In this document: piece by piece, positions 1 through 12,025 of the stretch
How positions within the stretch are numbered: the stretch's first letter is position 1
Layout of the letters: every line of letters starts with the position of its first letter
Assembly (NCBI GenBank): GCA_003254905.1
Contig: QANU01008669.1
Coordinates: 15,321 to 79,320, forward strand
Source: Nissolia schottii
Lineage: Eukaryota; Streptophyta; Magnoliopsida; Fabales; Fabaceae
Direction: 5' to 3'
DNA: 64,000 nucleotides
The notes under the pieces: generated by a model
What the model was told of the DNA's origin: nothing
What the model saw: the letters and a program-made list of their open reading frames with translations, nothing else
The model's database searches: none
Position numbers and translations under genes: made by a program

Positions 1-39
<39 letters not shown>
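1..39. repeat. (TA)n microsatellite at window edge
   Basis: Uninterrupted TA dinucleotides from the first base. The true length is unknown because the window cuts it. Confidence 0.95.
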
Positions 40-41
<2 letters not shown>

Positions 42-189
42 GACAGTACTCATAAATTTATCCTAAGCTTAAATACGCTTTTAGTCCCTGTCAAATGAAA
101 AAGTTTGTGTTTAGTCTCTATAAAAGTTTGTGGATGGTTCATGCAGACGTAACCGTTAATTTTGCCACGTGATATAACACGTGACAAAC

Positions 190-230
190 TTCATTTCTAA
201 TACCTAAATACCCACCCACCAACCACTAAC
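190..230 (+). repeat. Left inverted-repeat arm
   Basis: Includes 'cccacccaccaaccactaac', which pairs with the reverse complement of 1419-1459. Confidence 0.85.
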
Positions 231-1418
231 CCGACCCCGTTTAAAAAAACCAAAAAAATAATAATTGAAAAAAAAAACCCATTTCTAATCTCTTCTTCTC
301 TCTTCTCTTTTCTCTCCATCTAACTCATTTTCGTTTTCTTTTGTTTTTCCTTCATTTCCTTTGCTTTTTCAGTTCCCAAATCTATTTTCTGTCTCTTGTA
401 GCTTTAACATCATAAAGTTCTTCTGCTCTATTTTATTTTTCCTTAGAAAATCAACCAAAACCCCTAAAATCTCAATATTCAACAACCCTAATCTCTCTGC
501 TCTCTGTTCTCTCTTCCAACCACTATTTATATCTTCTCTCTTTTCCCTTCAGAAACCAAATCCTCACCACCACCAATTTTCACAAAAAACCTTGGCTGCC
601 TTCTTGCAAACCATGATCAACCACACATAACTCATCATTATACACCATCTACAACCCCTAGCCCTAATCATTAGCATCCTACAACCACCTGAAATTAACC
701 AATTCAGAAGATAACCAAACAGAACCAACAAATTAGAAAATAGAGAACATAACCAAAAATCGGCTACCAAAATAGAGAACACAACCAAAAATCGGCTACC
801 TAATCCTTCCCCACCGAAACCAAGTCCTAAGCCCCAAATCATACACCCTTAGAACCTAAACCCCAACCACCCACACAAAACCACAACCATTGACACACAT
901 GCAGCACCGAAACCGGAACCAAGAGAGGAGAAGAGAGATAAATTTGAGATCGAGAGAGGGAGATGAGATCGAGAAATGGAGATCAAGAGAGGAAGAGAGA
1001 AAAATAGAGCAAATAGGGATTAAGAGAGATCTAATAGGGGGAGTCCTGGACGGAAGGGGGAAAGGTATCTCGCCATCGCCGGCGATCTGCCATGGTAGTG
1101 GTAGTCCCTTGAGGCCGAGAGAGAAGGAAACTAGTGAGCGGTGAGTGAGAGCTTGAGGGCGAGGGAGCCATGAGAGAGAGGGTTGAGCCCGAGGGGAAGA
1201 GAGGAAGGGGGAAGAGGCGTCGCAATTGCCGACGACCTGTCGTGGCAGCATCACCAGTTGACAGAAAGAAGGAGAGTGATATCTTGAGAGAATGATGAGA
1301 GCAGAAAGAGAGAAGAGAAGGAAAAAGAAAAGAAAGAAGAGAGTAAATGGGACTTTGAGAGATAGAGAAATGTTAGAGGAAATCGGGTCCTTTTTTTTTT
1401 TTTTTTAAATTGGGTCAT

Positions 1419-1459
1419 GTTAGTGGTTGGTGGGTGGGTATTTGGGTATCAGAAATGGA
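1419..1459 (-). repeat. Right inverted-repeat arm
   Basis: Reads 'gttagtggttggtgggtggg' on the plus strand; the reverse complement matches 190-230 with three mismatches. Confidence 0.85.
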
Positions 1460-4022
1460 GTTGACCAAGCTGTACAGGTTTCCATGGGAAACCATGGTTC
1501 AGGCTGCCCAGCGCCTAGGCAAGGCCGCTTAGCGGTCCTTGAAGCCATTGAGGTCACAGAGTTTCATTTCAAAACCATTTCTAAAATTATTCTTCATATG
1601 TATCATAATGTAAACTATGGACCTTTTACACGTTAGACACATATAATGCTAGCGGTCACGTAGCATGCTTAACTAATGTTAATAAGATATAGTCAACATC
1701 CAAACAAGATAGCAACCAATGGTCCATAACATACTTTCTCAACTAGATACACACGTAATACCATAGTTGTTACATACAAATATCTAACATAGTAGTACAA
1801 ACACATAGAGTCTACCGACTACTAGCCTATTCTTTTGCTCGTCCTCCTTGGTACTGCTCTTCCTCGTGCTGCTCCTCTCCTTATTTCGTGTCAAACCCTG
1901 GAGTCATGAATGAGTGAGGTGAGAACATGGCGTTTTCAGTGGGAAATCTTAGGATCTGGGGAACTTCTTATTCTCATTTATGATCCAGGCCGCTCAGGGG
2001 TCTCTAAGTGTCACAATTATACTATATCCCTACTAGTTATTAGCATCCATACTAAGCTTAAGCAGCTTTATCTATATTACTAGGCGACTGAGGGAACCTA
2101 TTCTTTCATTATCTATGTTATCTGTTCTCTAGTCCAACTTCTAGATCACATACTATCACATAATTCACATAGCTACTAGTATTGTCTCAAAAACCTCATT
2201 TTCTGAAAACCATTTTGCTTATAAGCTTCAGCTTGCATCCACTTATAACCGTGCCCATTTTGATTATAAGTTTCATCTCACATCCACTTATAAGTCTTGA
2301 CTTATAAGCATCTCTGCCCTTGTCGCTTATAGCTACGCCACACCGCTACAACCACGCTTACAACCAGCATTGTGGTGAGCAAGCAGCGCTCAACTTGAAT
2401 GGTCTTGACCATGAATAATCGCCAATCACAACCAGGGTTACCACCCTTGGATGGTGTTGGGGTTGGACCTTGGACTCGATCGGGACTTAGATCTACACCA
2501 AAAGTCGAACCTTGGAACTGCTAAAGGTGGTATCATTCTCTTTCTTTCTCATCATATGCACAGTTCAACGTCTCAATGCAACGGTTCATATATAATAGAC
2601 ACAGCTCCGTAATTTCAAATCCAATACTAAGAACACTTATTCTAACTTTCATCATCAATTTCAAAAAGTATAAGAGACATAATTTCATTTCTCAACATAA
2701 CCCAGCATATATCCAACAATTATTCCATCAATCACAAAGCATGCATAAGTTTCCATATTCAACAGAAGCAATTGCAGTTCATCAAGGAAATCATCATGTC
2801 ATAAAACATAAGATAATCCAACATAAACATAACCATTAGTATAGCTTGAAACTATAGTATATCAGTGTTTTTCTAAAAACGTCCGCTTTCTGTCAGAAAT
2901 TAGTAATCAGAAACCGGAGAGGTCCAAGACCTTACCCCAAGGTTTTTGATAGCTCTAACATCATTTTTCATACTTATAAATTTAGATTTCAACCCCAAGT
3001 TCACGAAATTACTATTTTAGCTGTTTTCCCAAAATTGCTGTTTTTCACCCGTAAAACCGTGTTTTCTTTAGAATTTTAGTTCTCAAAAACCCAATGGACT
3101 ATATACTTGTCCTTAAGTTTTTGATAGTTATAAACCCATATTTTATGAAAATCAACCCGGTTTTTCAGTCCCAAAACTCAAAATTCGCGTTTTGCCCTTG
3201 TTGCTTAAAAACCCGTTTTCTGTCTGTTTGCTGAGAAACTCATCGGGGACTCCAAAAATCACAAAACTTGACATCCCCACTCAAATTTTCGTGTAGGTTC
3301 TAAAAATAACATTATTTTTTCATGAAATTCCCAGCTTATAGTTCCTCGTAAAACGTGATATAGTCCTATTTACAGCTTAAGCTTTCCTAAATTCTAACAG
3401 AGTCACAAATAGCACCAGCAGTTCCAGACAAATATCAAAAACACATATATAAATCAAATTCACATAAAAGGAATCCTAATAGCATATATCGTCTAACATA
3501 AAACCACATAGATAGTGGATAGGTTAGGTTACCCACTTGCACAATTTCTGCTACTTGTTCAACGAGTCTGCGCTAAATCCAAACTTGCTCGAGTGCTTCC
3601 AAGCACTTGCTCTATGATAGATTTATGAGAGATTTCCTTAAGAACTAGGAGAAATTTGTGAGGTTAGGTTTAGCAAACTTGGCCTAGGTTCTGTAAAGGA
3701 AGGTCTCTGGGTCAGTGTTTGGACAGGGTAATTACTGAGTATGTGAACGGACAAAGTTTTGGCTAAGGTTCTCTTTTCCCTCTCTAAAACTTCATATTCT
3801 AAGGGTATTTATAGGCCCTTAGGCCAAAATTTACTTCCCCATTTTTCCCTTGGCTTAAATTCCCACTTTACTTTTGATGACATAAGCTATGACATCATCA
3901 CCATGAGTCATTACATGACTCACCTAGGTGATTCACCATCCATCTTTGAATCTTTGACCACACTTGGGCCATTCTTGGTCGTGTGGTAGACTTTGTGTCT
4001 TGTGTGAAGAAGATCCTCTCCC

Positions 4023-5260
4023 TGACCTTTGCTGGTTGGGTTTTGATGACGACAAGATACATCAACAAAAAGGCAGAAAAAGGTGAAGACACATGTGAAG
4101 AACTGAAGAGCTCAACCAAGACAGTTTGCTAAAGGTTCAAGCTTTTGATTAGAGTATTTTATCTTAGAGTCCAAATAGTTAACATGTTTTATGGTATCAT
4201 GATTAAAGGCTTAAAGGTTATTACTCTAACATAAGTGAAATGTTTTTCATAAGTTAAAAACAATCAGCAACACTTCTCTAGGGTTAACAACACTTGAAAT
4301 CACTTTCAGCCTTGCTGTAATCGATTACATACTTGTGGTAATCAATTGCAACAATTCAAAAATGGCAATTGCTCTGTGTGTAATCGATTACATACTCGTG
4401 GTAATCGATTACAACCATTAAAATTTTGAAAATATGGCAACGGCTATGAGTGTAATCGATTACCATAGTTGGCTAATCGATTACAGGCACGGACTAATGT
4501 GTTTTTTCATGAATCATTGTATTGTTTAGCAATTGGAAGCCATGACACTGCTTCATGAAGAGGCACTTATGCCTATATAAGTGCAGAATTCGTGCAAACT
4601 CTAACACAACTTTAGAACTCAATTCTTTCATCATTATTCACAAAGTTGTGACAAAATTTCAAAGTTATTTCAATCCAAAACTCAAAAAGCCTTTGAGCCT
4701 TAATTGTCATATCATAAGTGCTTTCTATTCAGGAAAACTTCCAACCCTGAGGTTAGGATTGAAAAAGCCATTGTATTACTTCTTCAACAATTATGAATCA
4801 ATTGTGGCATCGTAGTGTTCGGTGTGGTTTTGTTAATCATCGTAGTGTTCGGTGAGGTTGTTCTGATATTCGACGTAGTGTTCGGTGAAAACATTGTGTA
4901 ACCAGGGGAACGATGGGTTCTCTTATAGTTGTCAGTGTAAGCGCCTCAGGTGTAAGGTTGTACACAACACAAGTTTACATAGTGGAAAAACCCCTGAATT
5001 AGAACAGGGGACTGGACTTAGCCTTTTGTGGTTTGAAGGTGAACCAGGATAAATCTCTCGGTGTGATTTTTTCTATCCCTACACTCTTTACTTACATCAA
5101 TTTATCTTTCTGCTGCATTATCAATTTTAAGTATTTTAATTATTGCTGTTCACTGGGCAAAATTCTAAGAATTAGGGTTTGAAACCATTTCCTTCTACAA
5201 AGATTCAAAATTGAGAAAAATCGAGTGAAACCTAATTCACCCCTCTTATGTTGCTATCTG
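4023..5260 (+). mobile_element. Nested Ty1/copia-type LTR (SIRE-like), approximate ends
   Basis: The stretch starts near 'tggttgggttttgatgacg' and ends near 'tcacccctcttatgttgc', both typical of SIRE/Maximus-type legume copia LTRs. Sequence on both sides (to about 3995 and from about 5262) continues the LTR1 pattern seen at 20720-20830, so this is an insertion into LTR1. No clean target duplication could be placed, so the ends are good to tens of bases only. No copia coding sequence accompanies it. Confidence 0.55.
4315..4490. repeat. Cluster of GTAATCGATTAC palindromes
   Basis: Five to six copies of the 12-bp palindrome GTAATCGATTAC or close variants in under 180 bp, arranged as pairs separated by about 20 bp, inside the copia-type LTR. 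Confidence 0.9.
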
Positions 5261-5669
5261 TAGTTACATCTTGGCCACTTTTGTGTCCAAGAATTAAATG
5301 TCACTCGCAGATCAATTTTGATTAGGTTTGGTCGTTCCCTGTTCCTGTACTTCGCGTAGGGTTATTCTAAAAATATTCTGATCACGTCCTTGTGATCTCC
5401 TAATTTTTCTAAGTAAGAACCTATGTCAATCTAAGGTATTTATGAACTTTCTTTTGTAACCGTACATTTTATAGATACCTTAGATGCACCATTGAATTCT
5501 AGAGATAGAGTAATTATTCTAGAGTCTGCAGAATTTTATGAAATTGAGTAGAATTATTTCTACAGACATTTTTAACCTAAGAGTTCATGTTTCTAAATAT
5601 TTAACCTACAAAAGAATTTATATGCATTTATCTGGCGAGATTTTCACTAAGGAAAAGTGGGATGTTACA

Positions 5670-6480
5670 CAGGATCTTTATTAGGGCCTGTTATATAAGC
5701 CTAACCAAATATTTCTAAATATATCATGTTCTCAAAGCATTCACATAGGTCTCTATTTTAGTCCTAGCATATTATCGACTAAGCATGTTAAATAAACAGA
5801 TAAGAATAATAATAATGATCAAAACACAACTGACTCGATTGACAGAACACTAATGTGGCACACCATTGATGCACTAGGACCTCCAGTCAGTTAGAAAGGC
5901 GTGAGACTAGGGAGCACTGATACTGGAAGCTTTAAGCGGCATAGCATTGGTACCTGGAAAGGCCAACGAGTACTACACCATCAGAAACCAATAAAAACAT
6001 AATTAAAGGTCATTACAATAGCGATTTGATAGCACTATGGCGATCTGCATCGCCATGGCAGTTGTGGACTGCCATAGTGCTACCACTACCAAAGTAGCGG
6101 TGTCGGGGCCTACTACCCTAGGCCATCCCTAAAAGGATTGGCTACCTACCCTTGGTGAAGACGCGTTTACATAAAAGGGAGAGAGAGAATGAGTAAGAAA
6201 CTCCACGCTTGGAGGAGAATTCTAAAGCTTTAAGTGAGTTGTAGAGTTGTGAGGGGAGCTCTATATATATTGGCAGAAAGCGGGCCTTCTCTTAGCCCAA
6301 GGTTCGATGGCTAGGGTTTCTTATGACTCCTGTGTCACTGTAGCACACTAGGTGTGCTACAGCACCTCGCTTGCTCCGTGTCGTTGCAGCGTTGTTGGAG
6401 CACTACAACACGTTCCTTGCTTCGTATCACTATAACTCTGTGAAGGCGCTATAGCGGGCCTCTGAATACGGGTCATCACA
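5670..6480 (-). mobile_element. LTR2-type block, probable 3' LTR of the pol block 6494-9160 (truncated)
   Basis: Read on the minus strand it begins TGTGATGACCCG at 6480, directly after a purine run (6481-6493) that fits a polypurine tract. Its text (5680-6240) recurs in order at 17970-18046, 21175-21488 and 25529-25780, where it is interrupted by two LTR1 insertions; here it is uninterrupted and gives the empty sites. It is cut at 5669 by the LTR1 copy. Confidence 0.6.
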
Positions 6481-6493
6481 TTTTGTCTTCCTT
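6481..6493 (-). other. Putative polypurine tract
   Basis: Minus strand reads aaggaagacaaaa immediately before TGTGATGACC, the expected place for plus-strand priming of a minus-oriented retroelement. Confidence 0.5.
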
Positions 6494-7150
6494 AAACAAT
6501 TTTGGTCCCCAAAATTAACTGGCTAACTGAACATTAGAACGTATTGGAGGGATCGAAGAGGTAGGTGTATAACTTCCTCATCGCATCCTCTGCCTTCCAA
6601 GTTACTTCCTCTTCGGAGTGGTTTCTCCAAATGACCTTTACGAGGCCACCTCCTTTGAGCAAAACTTCTTGACCTTTCTATCCACTATACGGTTCCTCTT
6701 TGTAGGACATGTCGAGATTTACCCTAATGTCCTGCTGAGTTAGGACATGCTTATCATTGCGGATGTACCGTCAAGCATCGATACATGGAACAATGGATGA
6801 ACTGTTGCCAAACTAAGGGGTAATGCCAATTTGTAGGCCAGTGAACCAACCTTTTAAGTAACCTTGAACAAGCGTATGTATTGAAGGTTAAGCTTTCCAT
6901 GTTTTCCAAAATGAACAACCCCCTTCATCGGGCACACCTTCAGGAAGACCTTCTTCCTAACATCAAATTCCAAGCTGCGTCAGTGTTGATCAGCCTGAGC
7001 ACCTCTTTTGAATCCACATAAAATTATTATATTATGCCATTCTCAGCCCTTGAAATGCTTTCTTTCATCTGAGGATCTTCAGTTTGTCACCTTTTGATCC
7101 ATTCTAAAAGGAATGTAGTCCAGACCTCGAGGTTGGCCAAGAGTAACCCT
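6494..7150 (-). pseudogene. Ty3/gypsy integrase remnant, catalytic core deleted
   Basis: Conceptual minus-strand reading with stops and shifts shows the integrase C-terminal region (text like 'KKVFLKVCPMKGVV' and 'LATVHPLFHVSML') at about 6530-6970. Upstream of it lies only the RNase H-integrase linker. The zinc-binding HHCC and DDE core expected between them, about 0.9 kb in this family and largely present in the related copy at 25850-27300, is missing near 7000. Non-functional. Confidence 0.75.
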
Positions 7151-7700
7151 GACTCACGTTGAACGTGAACCCCTCTATTGTCAACCTTTGGACATCAACT
7201 ACTAACTATCGTCGTACTGGAACATATGAGCCAAACTACATTTGAAATTCTTGGTTATAGCGTCGGCCACCACGTTGGCCTTACTAGGGTGATATTGGAT
7301 AATGCACTCATAATCTTTCCACAACTTTGCCCATCGGCGGTACCTAAGGTTTAATTCCTTCTGCTTAAAGATATATTGTAGACTCTTGTGGTCTATGAAC
7401 ATCTTGCACAGTTTCCCATGTAGATAGTGCCTTCATATCTTTAAAGAAAAAATCACTGTTGCTATCTCTAAATCATGAATGGGGTAATTCTACTCATGCT
7501 GCTTGAGTTTTTTTAGACGCGTAGGTAATAACTTGACCGTGTTGCATGAGAACGCACCCAAGGTCAACCCTTGAAGCGTCACAAAAGACGAAAAACCCAC
7601 TCACTCCTGAAGGTAACATGAGTACTGGTGCTGAGGTTAAATTGTCCTTCAACTTCTGAAAACTGTCCTCATATTCTATCGACCATTAAAACATGGCCCC
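7151..7700 (-). pseudogene. Ty3/gypsy RNase H domain remnant
   Basis: The open segment at 7202-7402 reads 'DHKSLQYIFKQKELNLRYRR' and continues to 'YHPSKANVVADA', the hallmark of the RNase H region of plant Ty3/gypsy pol. Stops and shifts break the frame upstream. The same motif occurs at 27340-27555 in the second pol remnant. Confidence 0.85.
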
Positions 7701-8560
7701 TTTCTCTGTGAGCTTTGTTAAAGGTGTTGCGATCTTTGAGAAGTCTTTCACAAAGTGGCAATAATAACTAGCTAAACCCAGAAAATTACGGATCTTTAAC
7801 ATCATTGTTGGCCTTGGCCACTATTGTATAGCTTCTACCTTTTCCAGGTCAACCAGGATCCCATGTTTGGAGATTATGTGACCTAAGAACGTTACCTACT
7901 CTAGCCAGAACTCTCACTTGGAAAGTTTGGCGTATTCTTCCTTAAAATTTGTAGCACTATTCTCAAATGCTCTTCATCTTTTCTCTTACTCTTGGAATAC
8001 ACCAAATGTCATCAATAAACATGATAACAAAGTGGTCCAAGAATGGCTTGAAAACTCTGTTCATCAAGTCCATAAATTCTGCAGGTACGTTGGTTAACCC
8101 GAAGGATATTACAAGAAACTTGTAGTGCCCATACTAGATTCGAAAGCCTGTTTTAGGGACATCTTCCTATTTGATCTTGAGCTGGTGGTACCCTGACCGG
8201 AGTTCAATCTTAGAAAAGCATACTGCCCCTTGTAACTGATCAAAAAGGTCGTCGATGCACAACAGAGGGTAATGGTTCTTCACTATGACCTTATTCAATT
8301 GACAGTAACTATTCACGTTCTCATAATATCGTCCTTCTTTTTAACGAAAATCACTTGGGCACCTCATGGAGAGGTACTCGGTCTGATGAAGCCTCTGTCT
8401 AGTAACTCTTATAACTGCAGGATATGGAGATAGGTCAAACATCCAGTTCCAGTTCTATCCTGAAATCTACTTCTCTTTCTGGAGGCTCGTTCTGGAGGTC
8501 ATTGGGGAAAACATTTGGGAACTCGCATACTGCCAGGATTGGTGGGACTCAACCCCTCTT
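7701..8560 (-). pseudogene. Ty3/gypsy reverse transcriptase remnant
   Basis: Minus-strand reading gives '[20 protein letters not shown]' (about 8195-8255), a fingers/palm stretch, and FIDD at 8008-8019, which holds the catalytic aspartates of RT. After FIDDI the reading loses the expected LVYS, consistent with a 1-base deletion. Several further stops; not functional. Confidence 0.85.
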
Positions 8561-8699
8561 ATTTTGGTCCCCTTACTACTGCTAGGTAACTACCACAACC
8601 ATGATCTAACAACTATAGAGCACCATAGATGACATCAATCTATCCATAGATGCACAACTGCTACCTTGAAGTACTGGTATCAGATCTTTAGAGTACTCA

Positions 8700-9160
8700 A
8701 AATGGATGGTTTTGGCATGGCTATCCACCGAGGCATGGCATTAAGCCAACCAGTCCATCCCCAAGATGACGTCGAATTCTACAATATCTAAGACCATTAG
8801 ATCTGCTACTAAATCCATATGCATAACCCTAATCTTGTAGGAGTGATAAATTGAGCACATTATTAGGGGTTCACCCAAAGGTACCTTGACTTGAAACAGT
8901 CTCTCGAGAATAGAAGGTGATATCTTAAGACGGATAACAAAGAGTGAGGATATATAGAAGTGCGTGAACCCTAGGTCGAATAAAGAAAGTGCATCATATG
9001 AACGCACTGTAATAGTATCTGTTAAAACTGCATTAGAGGCCTGAGCATCTTTACAAGTCAGGGCATACAAACAGGGAACTCCTCTACCATTGGTGCCTTG
9101 GCCACCGGAATTTCTGCCTCAATACCCTCTATGGTTTGTGCCTTTACCTCTAGCACTTCT
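8700..9160 (-). pseudogene. Ty3/gypsy aspartic protease remnant and end of gag
   Basis: The segment 8741-9070 reads 'YALTCKDAQAS', then 'LFDLGFTHFYIS' where the family has LFDSGATH, and ends 'FDVILGMDWL'. The catalytic D is present, but the D-S/T-G triplet has become DLG, so activity is unlikely. 9071-9160 is the Gly-rich gag tail. Together with 12026-13300 this forms one gag-pol chain interrupted by the LTR at 9161-12025. Confidence 0.85.
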
Positions 9161-9738
9161 TGTAACATCCCAGATTTTTTCCCTTATAAAGGTTTCACGA
9201 AATTAATAACCCCGCGTAATTAAAGTGGTCACGAGATGGTTATTTGGATGGAAAATTAATTATAAAGGTTCTTAAATTCAAAATACCAGTCCAAATAATG
9301 GTTTTGTAAGCTCACAGAAATGTCGCGAGTATTGGGTTAATTTTTGGTCGGCACCGGAAATCCCACCAGGTCCCAAAGGTATCCATAAAACATACTCTTA
9401 CGGAGAAATGTTCCCAAATATCTTGACCTGACATACCATTATGATCGGGAAAATTAGTATATCGCAAGTATGTGTCTGAAATATTTTTAGGATATTCCCA
9501 CACGAGCAATTAACATCAAACGCGATCAAACATGATCAAAATTGATCAGAAAGCCATGGCCAGTAGCCAAGCCACTTGGGTTCTGTGGCCACCGTGAGGA
9601 AAGAGAAAAGAAAGAGAAAAGACAAACAAGAAACAGGGGGATGTATGTACTTATAGTCATAATGTTATAATAAAATAATATAATATAATAATAATAACAG
9701 TAACAGTGGCCATTCGGCCACCACTGTTACATATATAA

Positions 9739-9739
<1 letters not shown>

Positions 9740-9772
<33 letters not shown>
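9740..9772. repeat. (AT)n microsatellite
   Basis: About 33 bases of AT dinucleotide within the solo LTR. Confidence 0.9.
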
Positions 9773-9775
<3 letters not shown>

Positions 9776-9899
9776 AATATATTATAAATATAATAATATA
9801 ATAATAATATTATTAACAGTGGCCATTCGGCTATTGCTATACGCTACATATGCGTGTGTATATATATATATATTAATTATATACAATATATAATATATA

Positions 9900-9959
9900 C
9901 ATATTATAATAATATAATGATAATAATAATAATAATAATAAAGTATAATAATAATAATG

Positions 9960-9996
<37 letters not shown>
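9900..9996. repeat. (AAT)n and (AT)n microsatellite
   Basis: Irregular AAT/ATT trinucleotides (to about 9965) followed by about 30 bases of AT. Confidence 0.9.
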
Positions 9997-10000
<4 letters not shown>

Positions 10001-10439
10001 AGATCAAGCACAGTAGCAAGGGAGGCTGCCTATAAATAGGCAAGCCAACCGAAGCTTACTGCTTCACTTTCCTTCTCTATTTTGTTCTATTTCGGTTTTG
10101 TTCGCGCACATCGCGGTAGCGCTATCGGACTCCGGAAAAATCATAGGAGCATACCATCATGGAGGGGATATTATTTACATCAACTCTACCGATTCAGAAT
10201 CTGCATAGGAGGTGGGTAACCCTAAGCTTACTGTCTATGTGGTTATTTATATGACTGTATATGTGTATTTGCATGTATTTGATTAGAAAAATACTTTGTA
10301 GAAATTTTAGGGAATAAGATGTGGAAAGGGGTTATTGATGATTTTGGATGTTTGGAAACCATAACTGTACCTGTTGGGTCACTAGAAAATGAGAAAGAAG
10401 TTACAGTGACAGGCACCTGGGGAAAATGCTCTCGGGAGC

Positions 10440-10645
10440 CAATTTTTAACATGTTCATTTGATTGAATTCCCATGATATTCGAATGAAAGATTTTAAGAT
10501 TTCAATCGATTGAATGATTCTTTGAATCAAATGAAAGACTGGAAAAGATTTCAATCGAGTAAATTCCCCAGGCAATCGAATGAAAGAATTCTCAGGATTC
10601 ATTCGAATGAAACTTCATTCGAATGAAACCTTAGTCATTCGAATG
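10440..10645. repeat. LTR1 motif slot: CATTCGAATG / CAATCGATTG palindromes
   Basis: Repeated 10-12-bp palindromes (cattcgaatga, caatcgattga and one-base variants) at 10-40-bp spacing. The matching slot in other LTR1 copies holds the same or different motifs. Confidence 0.85.
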
Positions 10646-10914
10646 CCTCCTAAAGAACTTGAGTTCTTAACTATTCTACGCGATCTAACAAGTACAGGAA
10701 CGTATGTTATTGTATATGAAAGCATGCATCATGAGGAACCGGCCGTCGTATGACTTAGGACGACCGTAGATAACTAGAGGTCATTACCTAATGTTTAAGA
10801 AGATCATAATTTCACTCTATGGAACAATGATTTGAACGCCAACATTGACCCGATTTTATAGTAAAACAAGAAAGAAGAATAAAGCTTAGAATTTATAGTC
10901 AAGTCAGTTGTCTG

Positions 10915-11105
10915 GTATGTCCCCAAGTGTGGACAAAGTCAGTCTATCCCCAAGCGTGGATAGGAGGTCCCCAGGTGTGGATAACAGTTCCCAAGTGTGA
11001 ACGATGTAAGTTTGTCCCCAAGTGTGAACCAAGTAAGACTATCCCCAAGTGTGGGTAGGTCCCCAAGCGTGGACGGAGTGAGTTTGTCCCCAAGAGTAGA
11101 CAAGC
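10915..11105. repeat. Minisatellite, core tccccaagtgtggata
   Basis: About nine imperfect copies of 'ccccaagtgtgga' at 14-40-bp intervals. Specific to this LTR copy. Confidence 0.85.
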
Positions 11106-12025
11106 AGATAGGTCAAAAAGGAAGCATGAGCGAAGCCAGAATCCCCAGCATGCATAAGATATGTGAAATATATGAGTAGAATTATATGAGTATGTAAGCA
11201 TGTACATGTATGTTTGTGATGGGATTTTTCAAGTGAAATAATGTCACAAGACTGCCCTCCAGAGTATAAGTTATGTGGGTGCGTGTTCATAGGACACGAT
11301 ACCTAGACGATCAGGATTAAAAAGCATGAATCCATAGGTAATGTCAAGATTAGAGAATCCCCAGTCACCTAGTAAAGTAGATAAAGCTATTTAGGACCTA
11401 GACAAAGATAATAATCAGTAGGGCTCTAGTATGCATGACACCTAGAGATCTGCTAAGTGGCTGGAAGACAAGGGAGTAACGAAACGATAGGTAACACTAG
11501 GGACTTCCACTGAGGACGAAGAGTTCTCACCCCCACTCCTTATGGGTCCAGGTATGCAACGCGAATGGATCGACGAGCGATATGCGAGGTAGGCGACGAA
11601 TGACCGCAGGAGGATAGTTCCCAGCCGGAGCAAAGTGAAGACGTTCGCGTTAGGTTGATAGATATTACGTATCATGATCTATGACTCTTGATAACTGTTT
11701 GTGTAATTACTTATTAATAAGCAATGTGTAATTATATGTCAGACCTTGGTTGTGCGTATATGTATATTTATACTTCTCCTGGCTTATTACCGCCTTAACT
11801 GCCAGATACGTTAGCGCTTGTATATATATGCTTCCTTGATCAGGCATGGCTCTTAGTTTGCAAGCTGATACAGTAAAAGAATGATTTTCAAAATAGTCCA
11901 TATTTTCAAGTGAGAAATATTTGCCAAGTTAAAAGTAGGGGCTAAAAGTAACACAACCAAAGCACAAAACAACGTAGTGAGCATTGTTTACCACGTTCAG
12001 GTAAACAGTTAGCTAGGTTGTTTCA

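Larger units (their letters stand above)
60..1459. mobile_element. Inverted-repeat-bounded element, Mutator/MITE-like, right end truncated
   Basis: Near-identical 41-bp inverted arms (190-230 and 1419-1459, 3 mismatches) enclose 1.2 kb. Outside the left arm, 60-190 shows the common legume repeat end 'cgcttttagtccctgtcaaa', followed by CACGTG-type text. The right side lacks that outer part and runs straight into LTR sequence at 1460, so the right terminus is lost. The interior is strand-asymmetric: pyrimidine-rich at about 270-560 and purine-rich at about 900-1380. A minus-strand open frame (856-1254) reads as low-complexity Ser/Leu/Pro and is not recognised. Mutator affinity is inferred only from the terminal text. 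Confidence 0.55.
1460..5669 (-). mobile_element. LTR1-family gypsy LTR, truncated and rearranged, with nested copia-type LTR
   Basis: The high-coordinate end is the family terminus 'gtgggatgttaca' (to 5669). The landmark string near 1590 ('atcataatgtaaactatg') matches the solo LTR at 18047-21174 (there near 18200), as do 1880-2180 and 2880-3540. The first roughly 130 bases of the family are missing. Instead 1460-1580 resembles the internal motif slot of another copy ('aaggccgcttagcgg'), so the low end is a rearranged junction. Sense orientation is taken from the primer-binding site next to the LTR at 13320. Confidence 0.7.
9161..12025 (+). mobile_element. Solo LTR1 in the opposite (plus) orientation, inserted in gag
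   Basis: Starts TGTAACATCC at 9161 and ends 'aggttgtttca' at 12025. The reverse complement of its end matches the first part of the LTR at 55514 (LTR1 terminus, 'ctcactaggttgtt', 'aaaatatggactgtttt'). Flanking 5-mers CTTCT (9156-9160) and CCTCT (12026-12030) match at 4 of 5, compatible with an old target duplication. The gag-to-protease chain reads across once the LTR is removed. It contains two AT microsatellites, a palindrome slot and a minisatellite. No internal coding sequence. Confidence 0.8.

Noticed and set aside
856..1254. Minus-strand 132-codon frame as a captured host gene (Pack-MULE)
   Set aside because: The product is low-complexity Ser/Leu/Pro from purine-rich DNA; no domain recognised.
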